A DNA stretch of 6,946 bases. Source: DAIDJM01 sp964250215 (lineage in GTDB: Bacteria; Pseudomonadota; Alphaproteobacteria; Acetobacterales; Acetobacteraceae). The notes under the pieces are model-generated. The model saw nothing but the letters and a program-made list of their open reading frames with translations, was not told the origin of the DNA and made no database searches. Location: the NCBI GenBank assembly GCA_964250215.1, contig CAXUEX010000146.1, positions 1 through 6,946 on the forward strand. The letters are read 5' to 3'. Below are positions 6,894-6,946 of this stretch, in pieces (position 1 is the first letter of the stretch; the number at the start of each line of letters is the position of its first letter). A program made the translations under genes and the position numbers.

Positions 6894-6946
6894 GCCCACA
6901 CCCACGCCCGCTGGGAGAAATAGACCCCCGCCAGGCTGCGAGTGGG

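Larger units (their letters stand above)
6721..6946. other. Upstream region of the amidase operon, no gene seen
   Basis: The 226 bases to the right edge contain no convincing coding frame on either strand. The region must carry the promoter of the amidase - PBP1A - prfB operon on the minus strand, but I cannot select a reliable -35/-10 pair; CATAAG on the minus strand near 6760 is only a weak -10 candidate. It also includes an inverted repeat GATGAA/TTCATC (6767-6772 and 6779-6784) and a strong GC hairpin (6873-6893). In related alphaproteobacteria the divergent neighbour is often rne, so part of this may be the leader of a plus-strand gene starting beyond 6946. That is inference from gene-order knowledge, not visible here. 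Confidence 0.45.

Noticed and set aside
6871..6946. Intrinsic terminator at the GC hairpin
   Set aside because: The stem is strong but is followed by C-rich or G-rich sequence on both strands, not a T-run.
1..6946. tRNA, rRNA, CRISPR array, insertion sequence or phage element
   Set aside because: No repeat-spacer pattern, transposase, terminal inverted repeats or tRNA-like cloverleaf was seen on reading both strands by eye.

Overview
The window is GC-rich (about two thirds G+C by eye). Its gene order and protein sequences fit an alphaproteobacterium, most likely a sphingomonad (Sphingomonadales, e.g. Erythrobacteraceae or Sphingomonadaceae). That placement is an inference from the amidase - PBP1A - prfB gene order and the sequence flavour; no rRNA or marker search was possible. 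Every gene I can support lies on the minus strand, so transcription runs from the right edge to the left. The long plus-strand reading frames are antisense shadows typical of high-GC DNA.

Right part (about 6720 down to 2124): a compact core-function operon. It starts with a short zinc-dependent N-acetylmuramoyl-L-alanine amidase (Amidase_3), followed by a class A bifunctional penicillin-binding protein (PBP1A, mrcA/ponA type), then peptide chain release factor 2 (prfB). The gaps are only 54 and 48 bases, so co-transcription is likely. The first two genes build and cut peptidoglycan. prfB carries the classic self-regulating +1 programmed frameshift: an AGGAGG element, a CAU codon, then CUU UGA C, with an in-frame UGA as codon 24. 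A plain reading frame starting at 3080 misses the first 54 residues of this protein.

Left part (about 1973 to 1): an exopolysaccharide or capsule locus. A WcaJ/GumD-type polyprenyl-phosphate glycosyl-1-phosphate transferase is followed, with a 4-base overlap, by a partial gene that runs off the left edge. Its product looks like a CpsD/BY-kinase or MinD-fold protein whose Walker A loop has lost its lysine. A 150-base, comparatively AT-rich spacer with small repeats separates this locus from prfB and probably carries the promoter of the polysaccharide genes.

Right edge (6721-6946): no gene. It holds the amidase upstream region and a very strong GC hairpin. In many alphaproteobacteria the gene divergent from this amidase is rne (RNase E), so the hairpin could belong to an rne leader, but no rne coding sequence is visible here.

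I did not find a wholly new multi-gene system. The items most worth a second look are the prfB frameshift site, the P-loop-degenerate partner of the sugar transferase, and the hairpin at the right edge.
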